A DNA stretch of 54,122 nt from an uncultured Bacteroidales bacterium (GTDB lineage: Bacteria > Bacteroidota > Bacteroidia > Bacteroidales > WCHB1-69): assembly GCA_946186495.1 (NCBI GenBank), contig CAMHNQ010000015.1, forward strand, positions 1 to 54,122. Direction: 5' to 3'. Position numbers and translations under genes: made by a program. Shown here one piece after another: positions 53,731 to 54,122 of the stretch (position 1 is the stretch's first letter; the number at the start of each line of letters is the position of its first letter). A model generated the notes under the pieces. That model saw nothing but the letters and a program-made list of their open reading frames with translations. It was not told the origin of the DNA and searched no databases.

Positions 53731-53738
53731 CAAAGATA
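53731..53738 (-). promoter_or_regulatory. Promoter -7 box of the dnaG operon
   Basis: On the minus strand this reads TATCTTTG, 41 bases before the start codon at 53689. The right copy of the 61-bp repeat begins 42 bases farther upstream. Confidence 0.65.
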
Positions 53739-53779
53739 CGATTTTTTTAGAAAAAAAGTATCTTTTCCGCATCATTGAA

Positions 53780-53840
53780 CAGGGCTTACGCATCAACTTT
53801 TTTCTTGGGCGAGCCGGCGCGGCTTAGGATCCGACGCTTC
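53780..53840 (-). repeat. Right copy of the 61-bp inverted repeat, upstream of the dnaG operon
   Basis: Reverse complement of 21-81. The 24-base core (53780-53803) is identical. It points toward the dnaG operon promoter as the left copy points toward era. Confidence 0.85.
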
Positions 53841-53849
53841 CAAGCGTCG
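53832..53849. repeat. Hairpin CGACGCTT-CC-AAGCGTCG
   Basis: CGACGCTT (53832-53839) and AAGCGTCG (53842-53849) form a perfect 8-bp stem at the outer edge of the 61-bp repeat. One arm is shared with the left copy (GAAGCGTCG at 21-29). Confidence 0.75.
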
Positions 53850-54122
53850 CAATACATACGCCGGCGATTCATCCAACCGTTGATATGCGGTGCCTGTCGC
53901 GGTTGGCGAATAGCTGTTTCGTACAAAATTTAGTTATAAACAAAATTGCAAAAAATACTAACAACCAGTTTTTTGATGATTTTTGTACTGATATTATATT
54001 ACTCATGCATCACTATTTATTAATCAACTCAAGTTTCGCATGTTAAAAAAAGAAGAAAAACAAGCGAGTGAAGAATGTTCCCGGCCGCAGCAGGCCGCTG
54101 CGGCGCGGGCGAACTCCCCTTC
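53850..54122. other. Unassigned right end
   Basis: CCAACCG (53873-53879) and CGGTTGG (53900-53906) pair around a 20-base loop. An ATG at 54040 opens a short Lys/Glu-rich frame that runs off the end of the window (27 codons) and may be the start of a gene. No other gene or promoter is evident. Confidence 0.4.

Overview
The window reads as chromosomal DNA of an uncultured, anaerobic member of the Bacteroidales or a close relative. The evidence is the recurring Bacteroidetes-type promoter (-33 TTTG and -7 TAnnTTTG) upstream of most transcription units, a type IX secretion component (PorQ) together with a secreted protein carrying a type IX sorting domain, Bacteroidetes-restricted proteins (a DUF4175-like giant, a 2TM-domain protein), and two rubrerythrins. 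Almost everything is housekeeping, with no prophage, transposase, integrase or CRISPR array.

Layout. 0.2-6.4 kb: era followed by a three-gene cassette (TerB-N/TerB-C protein, BrxD-like P-loop ATPase, Lhr/BrxHI-like helicase) that looks like a stand-alone DNA-processing or defence module. 6.5-11.4 kb: purB, upp, and an AlgI/AlgJ-like O-acetylation pair. 12.1-18.5 kb: pta, a FtsX/LolE-like permease, a polyprenyl synthase, and PBP2-RodA. 18.5-22.4 kb: a sugar-kinase-like protein fused to a RapZ C-terminal domain, then porQ and a DegT-family aminotransferase. 22.3-28.2 kb (minus): sufE, a lipoprotein, an SDR, an LD-carboxypeptidase and an acyltransferase; uvrB; a beta-barrel protein. 28.4-30.4 kb: metG. 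30.48-31.03 kb: an AT-rich gene-free stretch. 31.0-39.7 kb: rpiB, a LutB-like Fe-S protein, a DUF4175-like protein, an anti-sigma-like ATPase fold, a secreted SGNH hydrolase, ybeY and mnmG. 40.0-45.7 kb: two rubrerythrins, a DUF59 protein, a Wzz/O-antigen ligase pair, tdk (minus) and an acidic protein. 45.8-53.7 kb (minus): pyrH-frr-gcvH, rpsF-rpsR-rplI, tRNA-Phe, a nitrilase with a divergent SAM-hydrolase-like protein, and dnaG.

Two observations stand out. First, the plus strand is C-rich to the left of about 30.4 kb and G-rich to the right of about 31 kb whichever strand the genes use. The switch falls on the AT-rich gap, which holds several DnaA-box-like words and a tandem 11-bp repeat, so this is a good candidate for the chromosomal replication origin. 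Second, the TerB/ATPase/helicase cassette between era and purB carries the two accessory genes known from BREX loci without any BREX core gene.

A 61-bp inverted repeat with a perfectly conserved 24-bp core lies at the two ends of the window, each copy about 40 bp upstream of a promoter -7 box. The porQ-aminotransferase pair and the secreted hydrolase with a sorting domain together indicate a working type IX secretion route.
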